Shown here: positions 35,956 to 47,165 of the stretch, one piece after another | Layout: each line of letters opens with the position of its first letter | Numbering within the stretch: the first letter of the stretch is position 1 | From: Atopsyche davidsoni | Taxonomy: Eukaryota > Arthropoda > Insecta > Trichoptera > Hydrobiosidae | DNA: 64,000 bases | Direction of reading: 5' to 3' | Assembly: GCA_022113835.1 (NCBI GenBank) | Contig: JAILWY010000009.1 | Location: 9,028,001-9,092,000, forward strand | Notes under the pieces: model-generated | Databases searched by the model: none | Seen by the model: the letters and a program-made list of their open reading frames with translations, nothing else | Told to the model about the DNA's origin: nothing | Program-made: the position numbers and the translations under genes

Positions 35956-36152
35956 GTTTTTTATCCGACCACCAAAAAACTTGTACCTAACCTTTTTTTT
36001 TTAACCTAATTTAACCTAACCCAACGAATCGAGCGGTCATGGAAATCTGCAATGAACGAAATAAACGCCACAACGGGACTCATCGTCATATGATAGATTC
36101 TTATCTCTGCGAGTACATGTACATTAAATAATTTTGGTGGTCGGATAAAAAC
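35956..36152. mobile_element. MITE of unassigned family
   Basis: Terminal inverted repeats at 35956-35977 and 36132-36152 share ATCCGACCACCAAAA plus a T-run, differing by one T. The total is about 197 bp with no coding capacity. The trinucleotide AAG borders both ends directly. Alternatively, GAAATAAG occurs at 35948-35955 and at 36160-36167, which would be an 8-bp duplication with an offset right end. The interior contains several CCTAACC motifs. TIRs of this form do not match a family I can name. Confidence 0.7.
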
Positions 36153-36167
36153 AAGTAACGAAATAAG

Positions 36168-37845
36168 TAATAACACAAACGATTGTCATTTTTTCTTTAA
36201 TATCTCATTTTAACCAATAATTTTATCCAATATTAATAAATTATTTAAACTTTATGACATTTGATCTACATTATCTATGGTTTGAAATTGTATTATTATT
36301 TGTTAGTCTAGACACCTTCAACCTGTTCTATTTGTGGAGTACTTTGTAACTTTTTTAATAAATATAATGTAACCATGACTTTTTCAACATGTCCCTCGAG
36401 TCCTGTTTTAAATGCAGCTATCTCTTTTAGGTCCAATACTGCACTGGACTTTACAGATTCAAGATTATAAAACAGAAAAAATTAATGTACCGATCATTTT
36501 ATCATATTTTTTAAATTTATGACTGTTTTTTTAATATTCAAAAAATAATAGTTGTGTAATTGAATTCATTGTATGCCGCAAACCTATATTCTTTTCAAAG
36601 ATGTCTCTCTATAAACATGGTTTGTTTCGTAATAAACTGTTATAAATATAATAAGAAACATTTGTTTATACTTCAGCATACGTTGTACGGTCGCCCTTGC
36701 TTTGTGCGTAAGTCCATTTAATGCCTTCCATTAGTATTCATTCGATACGAGGTTAAAGCTCCTTGCGAGCAAGGAATCCACATTGTAAATCATAAGTCTT
36801 CTACAATATACAACTGCCTTTTGTAGGAGATGCGCAATAGATAAGAAATGAACGTTAGTTTCAATGGACGCAGTTTGTGATGTAAAATAAAGGACACCCA
36901 TCCATAGATGATCGATAGTGAGTCCAGTTAGTATAACACAGATAACCCGGCAATCGATCGGCATGACTTCTATGAGGATTATCTCTAAAGATGAGACTTA
37001 AACACTGGGTAATTAATTATGCACAGTTAGAATATTTCTATAGACTTCAATCCGTTTGCATTTAAGACTTGTAAGGATGTATCGTGTACTGATATCCCTT
37101 AGTATTATTATATGATTCCTTAGATAGATAGTATTAAACCAGCTTATTTAGTTTCCTTTTGTTTGCACTGTTTTATACGACCATGATTAAATGAGAAGAT
37201 ATTGATTTCAACAATGAAATAATAAATAAAACGATGCCATTTACTTCAATAAAATAAGAATTTCTAAAATAGTATTTAATGATACAGTGAAATAAATATT
37301 TTTTCTAAACGAAGAGATACTTAAAATTACCACACGTTATCAGAATCCATAACAATGGGAAAAAACAGACTAAGAGAGTCAAGTGTTTTGCTAAATTCTA
37401 AGTCTAGCAATTTCAACATTTAATGGTGTAAATAATACAACTGAGAAAATTGATAAAGATGTTCAATCAAAATATTACGCAAAAAATAATTTTTAACTAC
37501 AATAAATGTTCTACAACTTAATGTAGATCTTGTTTTCCAAGAAAAATAGTCGTCACCACCGCTTCGCATCATCAGAAGACTTTGTTGACACCTAAAGCAT
37601 TGCTTATAGCGTTACAAAAATCGATTCGACTCCCACACTATTTTTAACCCGTTTTCTTTAGGGCTGATCTATATATCTTAAATATTGAAGCCGAATTCCG
37701 GAGTGATGAAAACTTATAAAATAACATTTAAAATTCCTGAGACCATTTATGTCATATCTTCAATTAGAATAGCTATCTTCCTAGAAAGTTTCTCTGATCT
37801 CTCATGAATATAAACGACACATGTGAGCATCGAAATAACAAGAAT
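36168..37845. other. AT-rich non-coding stretch
   Basis: No gene. 36601-36620 is an 18-of-20 match to 17341-17360. The minus frame 36964-36731 is unremarkable. Confidence 0.5.
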
Positions 37846-37849
37846 GCGC

Positions 37850-38010
37850 AGTAATGATATGGATCAAACGGGCCCGATGTTTACGACGGCAGCCGATCCA
37901 CATGTCTGGACATAATATGTCTTCCGAACAGGGCCGAGTAAGGTATCACGGGTCTACGTTTAATACCCAACCTACTTGTTAGCTAGAACAACGACTCACG
38001 AATCGCCCAC
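37850..38010. promoter_or_regulatory. GC-enriched island
   Basis: Includes AACGGGCCCGATG, ACGACGGCAGCCGATCC and GGGCCGAGTAAGGTATCACG. Moderate composition shift. No recognisable exon. Confidence 0.3.
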
Positions 38011-39155
38011 GCCAAATTGTAATCAGGTTGTAATATCAGAGACATTGCATATAAATATCAATTGCTTCACAGTTTGTGAAAATGAAATTTGACATTTAAT
38101 TTGCATTTGGCTTTTATATTATGTCAGCAACGATTTCACAGTACTCAATAGAAATGCGCGAATCTAAATATATAAAAGCATAAGCCGGAATTCGGGTTAC
38201 TACTGAACTATGTTAATTTTAGTATTAATAATAGATATACTTTTCGAAATAAATTTCATATTATTAGAAAAACCTTATAAAAAAAAGAAATTCGTAAAAA
38301 AACCAATTTGTGCAACGATTTACAATGTAATTTAATGTAATGTAAATTTAAGTAATAGTCTACGCTTCGCGGTGCAAAAATATTAATATGTTGGGCGGTT
38401 TTTCGGTTTTAGAATAATCGGACATTTGTCAGTTAAAAGATTTAACCCGTTAACTACTCATATATATTTGCTTGTCAAGTATTTTTATTAAAATGAATTT
38501 CCGTGATTTATTTGTGACGTGGATGCTTGCTATGACTTTATTTCGAAGAAACTTTACCATTTGCATATATTTATATTTCATAAGAATGCATTATCATATT
38601 ATATTTAGCTTTTCTATTTTCAATGACGCCACCTTTGGCTAAAATTATTTGTTTACTTGTAGTTTCATTTATAATTTTTTTTAATCACTACTTTGATTGT
38701 TATAAAATCTATTGCTAGCCCTGACCATGTCCATATTTTAGGACCATTTATTATTCAGGCCGAGTTACAGTAAGCCGAAATCTTCAGTAAGAGACGTGCC
38801 ATAAAAGTAAAGCACCCCAATCTCAAAAAGTGTGGGGCGGAGATTATTCATAAGGCTATATATTTATGAATAAATATAAAATATCTATAAACATCCATTT
38901 TTATCCAATTTAAAAATATTTTCCAATCACTGTCACAAACATAGACGATACGTTCAGTGTGAAATTTTTTTTTAAAAATTGATTGGAAGCATATATTTTC
39001 TGATAGTATCTGATATCATTTGAATTTTCATGTCTCAAACACTGTCAATAGGATACATACATTGAAAATTAAAATTAATAGTAGCATTGGCAAAGCAGTT
39101 GTTTCTTTGCAACTGAGACTATGGGTAATGAAATTCTCTCGACTATTTGCCTAGT
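38011..39155. other. AT-rich non-coding stretch
   Basis: Nothing recognised. Confidence 0.55.
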
Positions 39156-39159
39156 GCTT

Positions 39160-39305
39160 TTATTATGTCTGCTGCGTTGGTGCTGCAGTTCCGCCACTCC
39201 AGCGAGCCGAGCGTCTTTTAACTGGACCGGTCCTCAGCGGGAATCTGCCGCCATCTAATGGGAGAGTCGCGCTCAGATGGGAGGCCATAAAGGCTGCTCA
39301 CATAA
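39160..39305. promoter_or_regulatory. Island with a CTCF-like motif
   Basis: On the minus strand 39261-39247 reads CCATTAGATGGCGGC, matching the CTCF consensus CCASYAGRKGGCRSY at 14 of 15 positions. The rest of the island holds CTCCAGCGAGCCGAGCG and GGACCGGTCC (a 10-bp palindrome) and ends with GGAGGCCATAAAGG, an Abd-B-type word. A possible insulator or boundary element. Confidence 0.45.
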
Positions 39306-42120
39306 TATAACAAAATTGATTTTCAAGATTCATAATTACTAGCCTTAGGAAGCAGGAAGCGACCCACTCCATGCTGGGAGTTGTGTAACAAGGATTTATC
39401 GATATTATTGCATAATATTTATTATATTAAATGACGGCCTGGATAATAAATATACAAGGTACCCGAAATGGTCAACACTGTTAATTATAAACCAGAATGT
39501 TCTGACGTCAGCGACTCGTAAGCGAATAGCGAATTTTCTAAACATTTATAAGTTAGGTAATGTATTCTTATATAAATATATAAAAATAAAAAATAAGTTA
39601 CATAAATCATTTTAGGATTTGAATATGGTCTAAATTTATAATGTCAATTTGTTTTATTTGAATTTCATGTAGGCATGACAAAATATAATATTCGTTCAAA
39701 GGTAAGAAAATTTATTCTTTGATTTATTATTCATTAGATTTTAAATATTCACTAGTCTGTTGAAAAAGACTATATCTAAGTTTTCTATATTATTTTAGAA
39801 ATATTTTATGCTGAAATATTACTTTAATCATACAAGAACGTTTTGGAAATTATTCATATTAATTATAATAATTAATTTTTTTTTTAATTATCATATTAGT
39901 ACTTATTTCATAAAAGATTGAAGATGTGTTTTTTTTTTTCAATTCAAAAAGCTTTGTGAAATTTGGGCTCTCCTAGTTGCTATTTTTATTTGGCATTTAG
40001 TAAACTAAACGGTGGTACGAAAACAGTCTTTGCATGGCTACTGTGGTATTTTGTTTGTAACGATAGTTTGTTTGCTTTATTGGTTACATATTCAGTGTAT
40101 TGTAGCATTCTACGTTACGCTGAATAATACAATCGCATAATTTAATAAATTGCCATGCTATCTAATTCCACTATTTGTCTGATTAAAAAGCTGTTTTGTC
40201 AAATGCTTCCATTAATATTCTAAAATAGTACTAGTGAAATGGATGTAAGATAATTAAAATTACGTAAATTATAACTATTATATATTTAATACATATATTT
40301 ATGTCGCAATGGTGATTACCTTGTATGAGAGTTTTTTGTTATAACTATACTGATACACTTTTTCTAGATGTATTATAATTTCTACACACATATCAATATC
40401 TACATAAATTAATCTGTTTTTACAAAGAAAGTTTACCCTGAAAAGAAAAGCATAAAATATTATGTGCCATTTTATTGAAAATTGTTTGTGTCTTCAGTCT
40501 TACAAATTTACAAGTTTGTAAGATTTATTCTAAAAAGCAGCCTTACAAATCTACTCATTGACTTAAATTAATCAAAAAACAGACTAGTTTAATTAGGTAA
40601 TGAGTTTATATGTATTGTTATTATGTATAATTTAGACTTTGATAAAAATATACAATTATTATTTTGTGTAAAATTATCATCATCTCACATGGATCCCATT
40701 AGCAATTTTTAAAAATATATTTTCATCATGCAGCTCTGAGCGGAGTACAAATAATTAAATATGCATTTATCAACCGTTATACGCAATAATGATTTATCAT
40801 TTGATATGTATATTCGCAGATATATTCGTCACAGTGTTAAGGGAATATATATATAATGTTCTCGCTTAGCTCAAAACGCACCTTAACGTGTTTTAAACAA
40901 GTTTACATTACCAGTCGCGTCGTGCGCATCCACATCATTTAATCTGACAATTTCATGGTGCAAATCGAATGAGCCTTACCTGAGCAAAGAGCTCTAAAAC
41001 TGTGAGCTGTGAAAAGAGAAATCCACTTTAAGTCTGAGACGTTTCTATCTACAAGACTGAGTTTCGAGTGTTACAAGAAGGATTCATGCATTCGTTCAGT
41101 CATAAGCAATGTTTACTTGTAAATTTAGATACATAAATATATAAATACCAACACTTTTAGAGCTTTATTGATAAACATTTTTTATTCTCAATGACCTTCA
41201 GCAATAGGTGCAGCAGATTTTCATACCATTTTTTTAGATGTTTGCACAACTTTAATGGAACCACTCGAGTATTTTTACGCTAAATAAGTTCGTACTCATA
41301 GTTTAATCTATTAAGATTCGATGAACTACTGCATCAAGATACATAAAATAATTATAGATAGATTTATTATATATAATGATATTCGTAAAAAACAAAACAT
41401 TTTTGAGGTATGATTTGTACTTAGATGTATGTATATGAGTGGAGACCAAATAATGTTGGAGATCGCTGAACTGGGTAATTTAGGGAACAGCATATACCTA
41501 AAAGCTCGCGCAAAGTTATCTCGTCGGGGAGCAGAAGTTGAAATGTCATCTTACGAACTCAAACAATATTAAAAGGCTTTTATAAATTATATTTGCATTG
41601 TACGCTATTCACAAAAAATCTAAATTAATTTGATAATTCAATGGTTGAACTATAAAGTTGACCAATTCTATGTTCTATTTTAAATATAACAATAGCCAGA
41701 TGAGCTTTATTTATGATAGTTTGAATTATGTAGTTGTGGATTGTTCAAAGTAAAGTAAAATTATTTTTTTTAGAATGATTTTTAATTAAAAAGCATAAGC
41801 ATGATAACAAAAATGCACGTATATTTTTCACAAGACTATAAATTTGTGTATTAATTTTTTTCACTTATATATTTATCCAAATTTTAGACTTCCTCGAGTA
41901 AAAAGAATTTAATTAAAAGTGCTATCGAATAGAGATATTAAGCTCAGCTTCTTCCTCCATAAATCTCTCAGTATCTACTTATGTATTACGCAATTTTCCA
42001 TATCTCGCTTATTATCCAATGATCGTTTAATTAAATAAAAGCTATGATTAGAGGTTGTTAAAAGCCGTTTATACGTTTTTAATAAGCTGAATTACCACAA
42101 CGAACGGTAAATTTGGTGGA
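39306..42120. other. AT-rich non-coding stretch
   Basis: The longest block without a clear island. It holds a perfect CRE TGACGTCA at 39503-39510, a small inverted repeat CTTACAAA/TTTGTAAG near 40500-40522, and a 47-codon frame at 41429-41572 (listed separately). No recognised gene. Confidence 0.5.
41429..41572 (+). other. Candidate 47-codon small ORF
   Basis: ATG to TAA without interruption, 47 residues, reading in part MLEIAELGNLGNSIYLKARA. Its composition is balanced and it has a basic centre (KLSRRGAE), unlike nearby chance frames. No signal peptide or motif. It could be a micropeptide, a decayed exon or chance. Confidence 0.2.
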
Positions 42121-42124
42121 AATA

Positions 42125-42370
42125 AGTTATTAGAGTGCGCGCAGGTCATGCGCAGTGGACCGGAGAGTTCCCGAGGGATGACTTATGACCGGCCGTGATG
42201 TTCATGCACTCAATTATGAAGCGTGGAGGATCTTAGGTTCCTTATACAAGTTAATCGAACTAATACACTGCGTCATTATAAAACTGTGTTTCGTGTCTGG
42301 CAAGGGTAAAGATCAGAATGCAGCGTTGTTATAAACTTTAACGAACACGACCGAGGAGGTGAAATATACT
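42125..42370. promoter_or_regulatory. GC-enriched island with NRF-1-like halves
   Basis: TGCGCGCAGGTCATGCGCAG (42136-42155) holds two GCGC/TGCGCA half-sites of the NRF-1/Ewg type. Downstream come GGACCGGAGAGTTCCCGAGG and ACCGGCCGTGATG. Two other islands carry the same TGCGCGCAGG. Confidence 0.35.
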
Positions 42371-42769
42371 CTTGTATTTTTTATAAGTGGTAAGGCTTCA
42401 GGCAAGTGCATGCAAATTTAAAATCAATGTATATAATTTACTGATGTAAACATGAATTGCTTCTTATCAGAAGAATTTTTATTTAATTCGCTGATAAAAT
42501 GTATTTCCGGTAATTAAGACTAGGTATTACAACCGAGCCATGTTGTTTTTTTGATTAATATTATAATATTTCAAAGGATAAAACGGTGATTACCTTTATT
42601 GATATTATCATAAATCTACTCATGTTATATTCTCAGTTTTTTTTAATATGGGTTATGTTGGGTCACGACGTATACACTTTAACATTTTTTGTTAAAAACA
42701 AAAGAGATCATAGATAAATTTAAATTACTCCATATAACATATTTTTGCGAGAATCTTGTCTCACAAAAG

Positions 42770-43095
42770 CCAGCAGTTGCAACTGCTTCTGGGAAGCACT
42801 TAATTCTTATTGCTTTTTTGTCAGCCCCTTTATCTCTGCGCGAAACTTGTCACGAGATGAGAAGACAAAACGGGTTCAGGCGCTCTGGCAAGGAGGCGGA
42901 GGCTCCGGCACATCGCGAGCCGCCCCAATTAGCATGCGGCCTAATCCTGCTGCAGCAGCAGCAGCAAAAAGAGTAGTCGCCTGGCTCCGACTTCCTTACA
43001 GATCTCCACACGTACTGCCATCTGGGGGCCGGTAGTCGCACTTAGCCGGCACTCCTGCAGTCTAGCGTCTCGGAGATTACGTTATTTATAGCCAA
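42770..43095. promoter_or_regulatory. Large GC island with second CTCF-like motif and CAG repeat
   Basis: Minus-strand 43028-43014 reads CCCCCAGATGGCAGT, again 14 of 15 to CCASYAGRKGGCRSY and in the same orientation as the 39.2-kb motif. The island also has CCCCAATTAGCATGCGG (homeodomain), a GCTGCAGCAGCAGCAGC run (about 42949-42965), and a closing GAGATTACGTTATTTATAGC. Three overlapping frames have no recognised product. Confidence 0.45.
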
Positions 43096-43480
43096 GAAAA
43101 GCGCAGATTCAACCTTTCGCAGAACAAAACCTTTGTGTCCAAAATAATATTTCCAAAATTAAATGCACGTTTTTGGAAAATCACCTAATATTTAAAATAA
43201 TCCAAGCATATGTGATCTGATAAATTCGTTCTCAATATTCCTTATAATACTTGATTTTATGCTGTACGGAGCTCTAAAACAAACATTACTTGTTTTAATT
43301 TTCAATCAACAAAAATACTTCAGAATGATTTTTGGTTTCAATACATGCAGTTATAAATGAAAGAACTTTTATTAAACCAATTTTGATTTTACTTGTTTTA
43401 AACGCTAGTAAAATATCAATTTCTGTGATGAATTTCCAAATAAAAAAGAGTATCTCGCAAAGGGTTAATATGTTAATCCG
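43096..43480. other. AT-rich non-coding stretch
   Basis: Nothing recognised. Confidence 0.5.
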
Positions 43481-43484
43481 AGAC

Positions 43485-43640
43485 GAAGTGCGTCGCCCGG
43501 TCTCCGCTTCTTTTAGAGCTCGGGTCTTGTTTCTCTCATAGGTTGCAGCAATAAAGTCTTTGTCTGATCTGAATTGCCGAGTCTGTAAACAATGCAAATT
43601 GTGCATGCAAGCCGCTCACGTGACCTAACCTAACCTTTTT
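43485..43640. other. Moderate GC patch ending in CCTAACC repeats
   Basis: GAAGTGCGTCGCCCGGTCTC is followed by GCCGCTCACGTGACC (a CACGTG E-box) and CCTAACCTAACCT at 43624-43636. Overlapping frames on both strands (43295-43606 -, 43332-43541 +) are not recognisable. Confidence 0.3.
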
Positions 43641-45220
43641 ATTCGGATTAAAATCAGTGCACCTTGTTCTTGCAGAAAAAGTATATCCATTTTTATAATG
43701 CGAGCGCACAAGGAAGTGAATACTTGCGAACTACGCGCATTATGTGAGGAAACGCCATATTTGTACCCTCGTACGAGCCCACTGTGAGAATCAGACAAGT
43801 TCAATAGAAACGTTTGAAACTGTAATCGAAAGAAATAAAAGTACTTTAAATAATTAAATTTTAATGTAGATGTGAGATTTATAATTAAGTCGAAAATTCG
43901 ACAATTTTTGGCTGTCAATGTCAAATTTTGTTTATTTTTAAACATGACAGGGTTTGTGATATTTTTATGATTAGAAAAATAAAGTATAAACTAGTTTGTT
44001 TAATTAAACTAAAACCGAAAAAAAAAACAATAATACTTCTATTTTGTTGCTATTTTATGGTTGTAGATTTCATAGAGCTAACATGTATTGACATTTTTCA
44101 ATATTAACAAATGATACAATAGAATAAAGTCTTAAAAAAATACAATAAAAATTATGAATAAATTCTAGATTAATGTAATCTTATATATAGTAAAATAATA
44201 AGTACTCAAAAAGTTACAAGTACTAGTTATATAAAAAGGAAATATTGATTTATTTATGTGAATTGGCCGTAACATAAAATAGAATAAGTTGCGATGCACC
44301 CTTATAGCATGCACGGCGTTGGTGCAATGTTCGTTTAACAGTAATTGCTAAATTGTAAAATATACCGTGACAGGCATTGTGAAAATGAACACGGCGAAAA
44401 TATATCGGCAATTTGATGCAGACATTAAAAGTATTTTATGATACAGTAATGAAGATTGGACATTAAACGACATTATCCGGTGTCCTTGTTATTATGAATT
44501 TAAAGCATAAATTAAGTAAGATCAAGACATAAGTAGCTTTCAAGAATCATATTGGTAAAAATTTAATATGGAAATAAAAAAAAAATTTCAATTATAGCGA
44601 ATTATGTTTTATATCGAACCCAATTTACTAACACCAGGTTCAACCTCTTTGTTTAAATAATATTTTTCACAAGTTTATTTCGTCAGATAGGAATCAAGGC
44701 AAATTATATCTAAGATACAAACTTCAAAACTTCACAAGCTATAAAAATTTACAAAACAATGAGCAATATTGTTTTTATTTTTTATCGTTTAGAAATTGTG
44801 AGCTTTCAAAGTTTTTTTTTGTTCGACCAGGATATTAACCTAGATGACAGCGACTCGAGACTGTCAAGTGTCGGATTTCCACATCTCTTTAGTAACAGTC
44901 CTGAGTCACGATCTCTGAATACCTTATCCATCTCTCATCCTCTTGCTCTCCAGTTTATTTTCCAAATTAAACCATTGAGGTGACGTCCATTTGTTTCATG
45001 CTTTTCCCACCTATTGTTCCCACACCTATTTATACGCAAATTCACAGAATAAAGTAAGTTACGCTGAGCCATCAAATTATATTTAAACTTTTGCAATTAT
45101 CGTTTTCAATTTAAATCGTAAACTTATGGGCACTGTACCAAATATACACAATCCCGGAGGAATAAGTCCAGATAATAACTCTTCTCTTCTCTTGAATTAT
45201 CAACAATCTTAATAAGCTCT
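43641..45220. other. AT-rich stretch with one unassigned frame
   Basis: The plus frame 44759-44983 (74 codons) has a hydrophilic second half (read DQDINLDDSDSRLSSVGFPH) that looks more protein-like than most, but its first third is AT-driven and I recognise no family. The rest shows nothing. Confidence 0.35.
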
Positions 45221-45224
45221 GCTG

Positions 45225-45500
45225 TAGCGGTGCGTGTAAATAAATCGTTTCCATTTTCGGTCTCCGCCGAAGAGGTAAGGAGCCTACCCAGCACCAGCGA
45301 TCTGCTGGCCCGGAGTCTCGCCACTCAATCAGTGTGCAAAATAAAACACCCCGACTTTAATACTTCTTCCTTAGTGAAATACTGCAAATTGCATATGGGC
45401 GCTGCGGAATGAAGTTATCTGCGAGGGACTCTTGGAAAGCTATTTATCCCCGGGAGAGCGGCTCGTGGCGGCGGAAGACTCATACCGGAGATATGAGTGA
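45225..45500. promoter_or_regulatory. GC island
   Basis: Includes TCTCCGCCGAAGAGGTAAGG, whose AAGAG|GTAAGG has donor-like form, then GCTGGCCCGGAGTCTCGCC, GTTATCTGCGAGGGACTC (GATA class) and GGCTCGTGGCGGCGG. Frames on both strands are open only through GC richness. Confidence 0.35.
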
Positions 45501-45945
45501 AGGAGATTGTGAGAATCAGGTTTGGTTTATAAGCGGTATAGACACTTCAGTAAGTAGATATTAAATATATATTTCAAATAGTCTTGAATTTTTAAACAGC
45601 TCAATCTATGAAAAATTATAAATTTTATTTCGTGTCTTCAAACACATTTAAAAATATATTGCATACGTCACACGAATACATAATATGGAAATGTGAGAGT
45701 TAAGTATTTCAAACTGTAACTCAACATGAAATTACAACTTTGTAAAATAGAAGGAATGATTGTTACATTTTTTTTTTGTACTCATCAATTTTCAAATACT
45801 AAAGCAATAAAGCTTTATTAAAAGGGAATATAATCAATGAGCTGATACATGGGACATCAGTCCTAAAAGTATTTTCTTTATTTAGTGTGTACGTGTTTAA
45901 AGAAATAACGAGTTGAAGCTCATACAAGATATTCAAGTTATGAAA
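45501..45945. other. AT-rich non-coding stretch
   Basis: Nothing recognised. Confidence 0.5.
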
Positions 45946-45949
45946 GTAT

Positions 45950-46210
45950 CACTATGACGCCGAGCTGGTGTTGCATTAATTGCTCGCGCCAGCAATTCCA
46001 GTACATTACCAGGGGTAGTCCCCGACTCGCCAGGACCTCAACTCCTGGCCCGCGGTCACTTGGCGACCCCCATTTTCATTCTGAGCGCCGCGACCCGCAG
46101 TTTATAGGGCCGCACTATCTCGGCTTAATGCTGAACGATTGGGCCGACGCCAACTATTTACATCCTCCCTTCGCGGGCTCACAAATTTATAGAGTAATGG
46201 GTACCTTCTT
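45950..46210. promoter_or_regulatory. Large GC/CpG island with Hox-type words
   Basis: GTTGCATTAATTGCTCGCG, CAGTTTATAGGGCCGC and ACAAATTTATAGAG are homeodomain/Abd-B-type words on a CpG-rich background. A 95-codon plus frame spans it (45954-46241) with no recognised domain. Candidate developmental enhancer. Confidence 0.4.
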
Positions 46211-46890
46211 TAAAGATTGCATGCATTATGCAAACATCTAATAATTTATTGCTGTTTTGAAAAACTTTCCATTTATTGCGTGGAAATATAAGATTTTGCC
46301 TTTTAGCTTTTAAAAGCTTTTGAGAGAATGCACGATCTTGATTTTAATAATTGAGATGCTTCTAGAAATACTAATGTTGATTTTATAAAATATTCACACT
46401 CAATATATATATACTAAACCATTTGTTAATAGTAAATCGTTAATATTATTTATATATCATTTAAAAAATGTACACATTACAGTTATTGTGAATTGTTACT
46501 GTCTGTACCAACAAATTACCCATTTATTTGCGTTCTTGACGTCTTACTTCATAGTCTGAAATGGTTTTTTTGTAAAGTTTATTAATTTAATTGACTAAGA
46601 CGATGAATATACTATGGGTAAATAAGAAAAAATGTAAATATTAAGGTTTTAGCGGCTTGGTGTTTAAATTATACATAATTTATTAAAATTAATCAATTAA
46701 ATATTACTGCATCATCATATTTATATAATCATAAACTGGACATATTATATTTTCAAAGCATCGAAATAAATTATCCCGTTTTACATATTTATGAAAATTT
46801 AATCCTCCTTGTAAATATTCAATTGTGATATAATCACGTATGTAAATTAGCTAATAATGTAAAGCATGAGGCTGTGTAGGGACATTAACA
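46211..46890. other. AT-rich non-coding stretch
   Basis: Nothing recognised. Confidence 0.55.
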
Positions 46891-46894
46891 ATGG

Positions 46895-47165
46895 TATCAG
46901 ATCTGGCTTACGGTCACGATCGGTGCGACTGAAAGAGGAGCCGTCCCGAGCACCCCTGCCTTCGTCTTGGGAGGTAACCGCGTCTCCGCGGAGGCCCGGC
47001 CCGCCTGTGACGACAATCTGAATTTCATGTATAATTTGTATCATTACGACATTAGAGGTTGCCATGGCGACGGTCCCTGCAGCCGTCTCCGTGGCAACGG
47101 AAGATCGCACTCGCCGAGCGGAACGCATTCGCCATGCCTCTTACTCGGCCTATGCGCTGCAACTA
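46895..47165. promoter_or_regulatory. GC island with paired inverted X-box-like sites
   Basis: Arms 47058-47073 (GTTGCCATGGCGACGG) and 47083-47098 (CCGTCTCCGTGGCAAC) are reverse complements at 14 of 16 positions around a 9-nt loop. Each arm begins with the RFX half-site GTTGCC, and the left arm is a complete X-box (GTNRCC, 2 nt, RGYAAC) with one mismatch. Upstream is GTCTCCGCGGAGGCCCGGCC. RFX sites mark promoters of ciliary genes in animals, but no coding sequence follows here. Confidence 0.45.

Noticed and set aside
43295..43945. Two minus-strand frames of about 100 codons.
   Set aside because: Both are lysine/phenylalanine/isoleucine-rich AT-driven reads. The first is opposed by a plus-strand frame. 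No motif.
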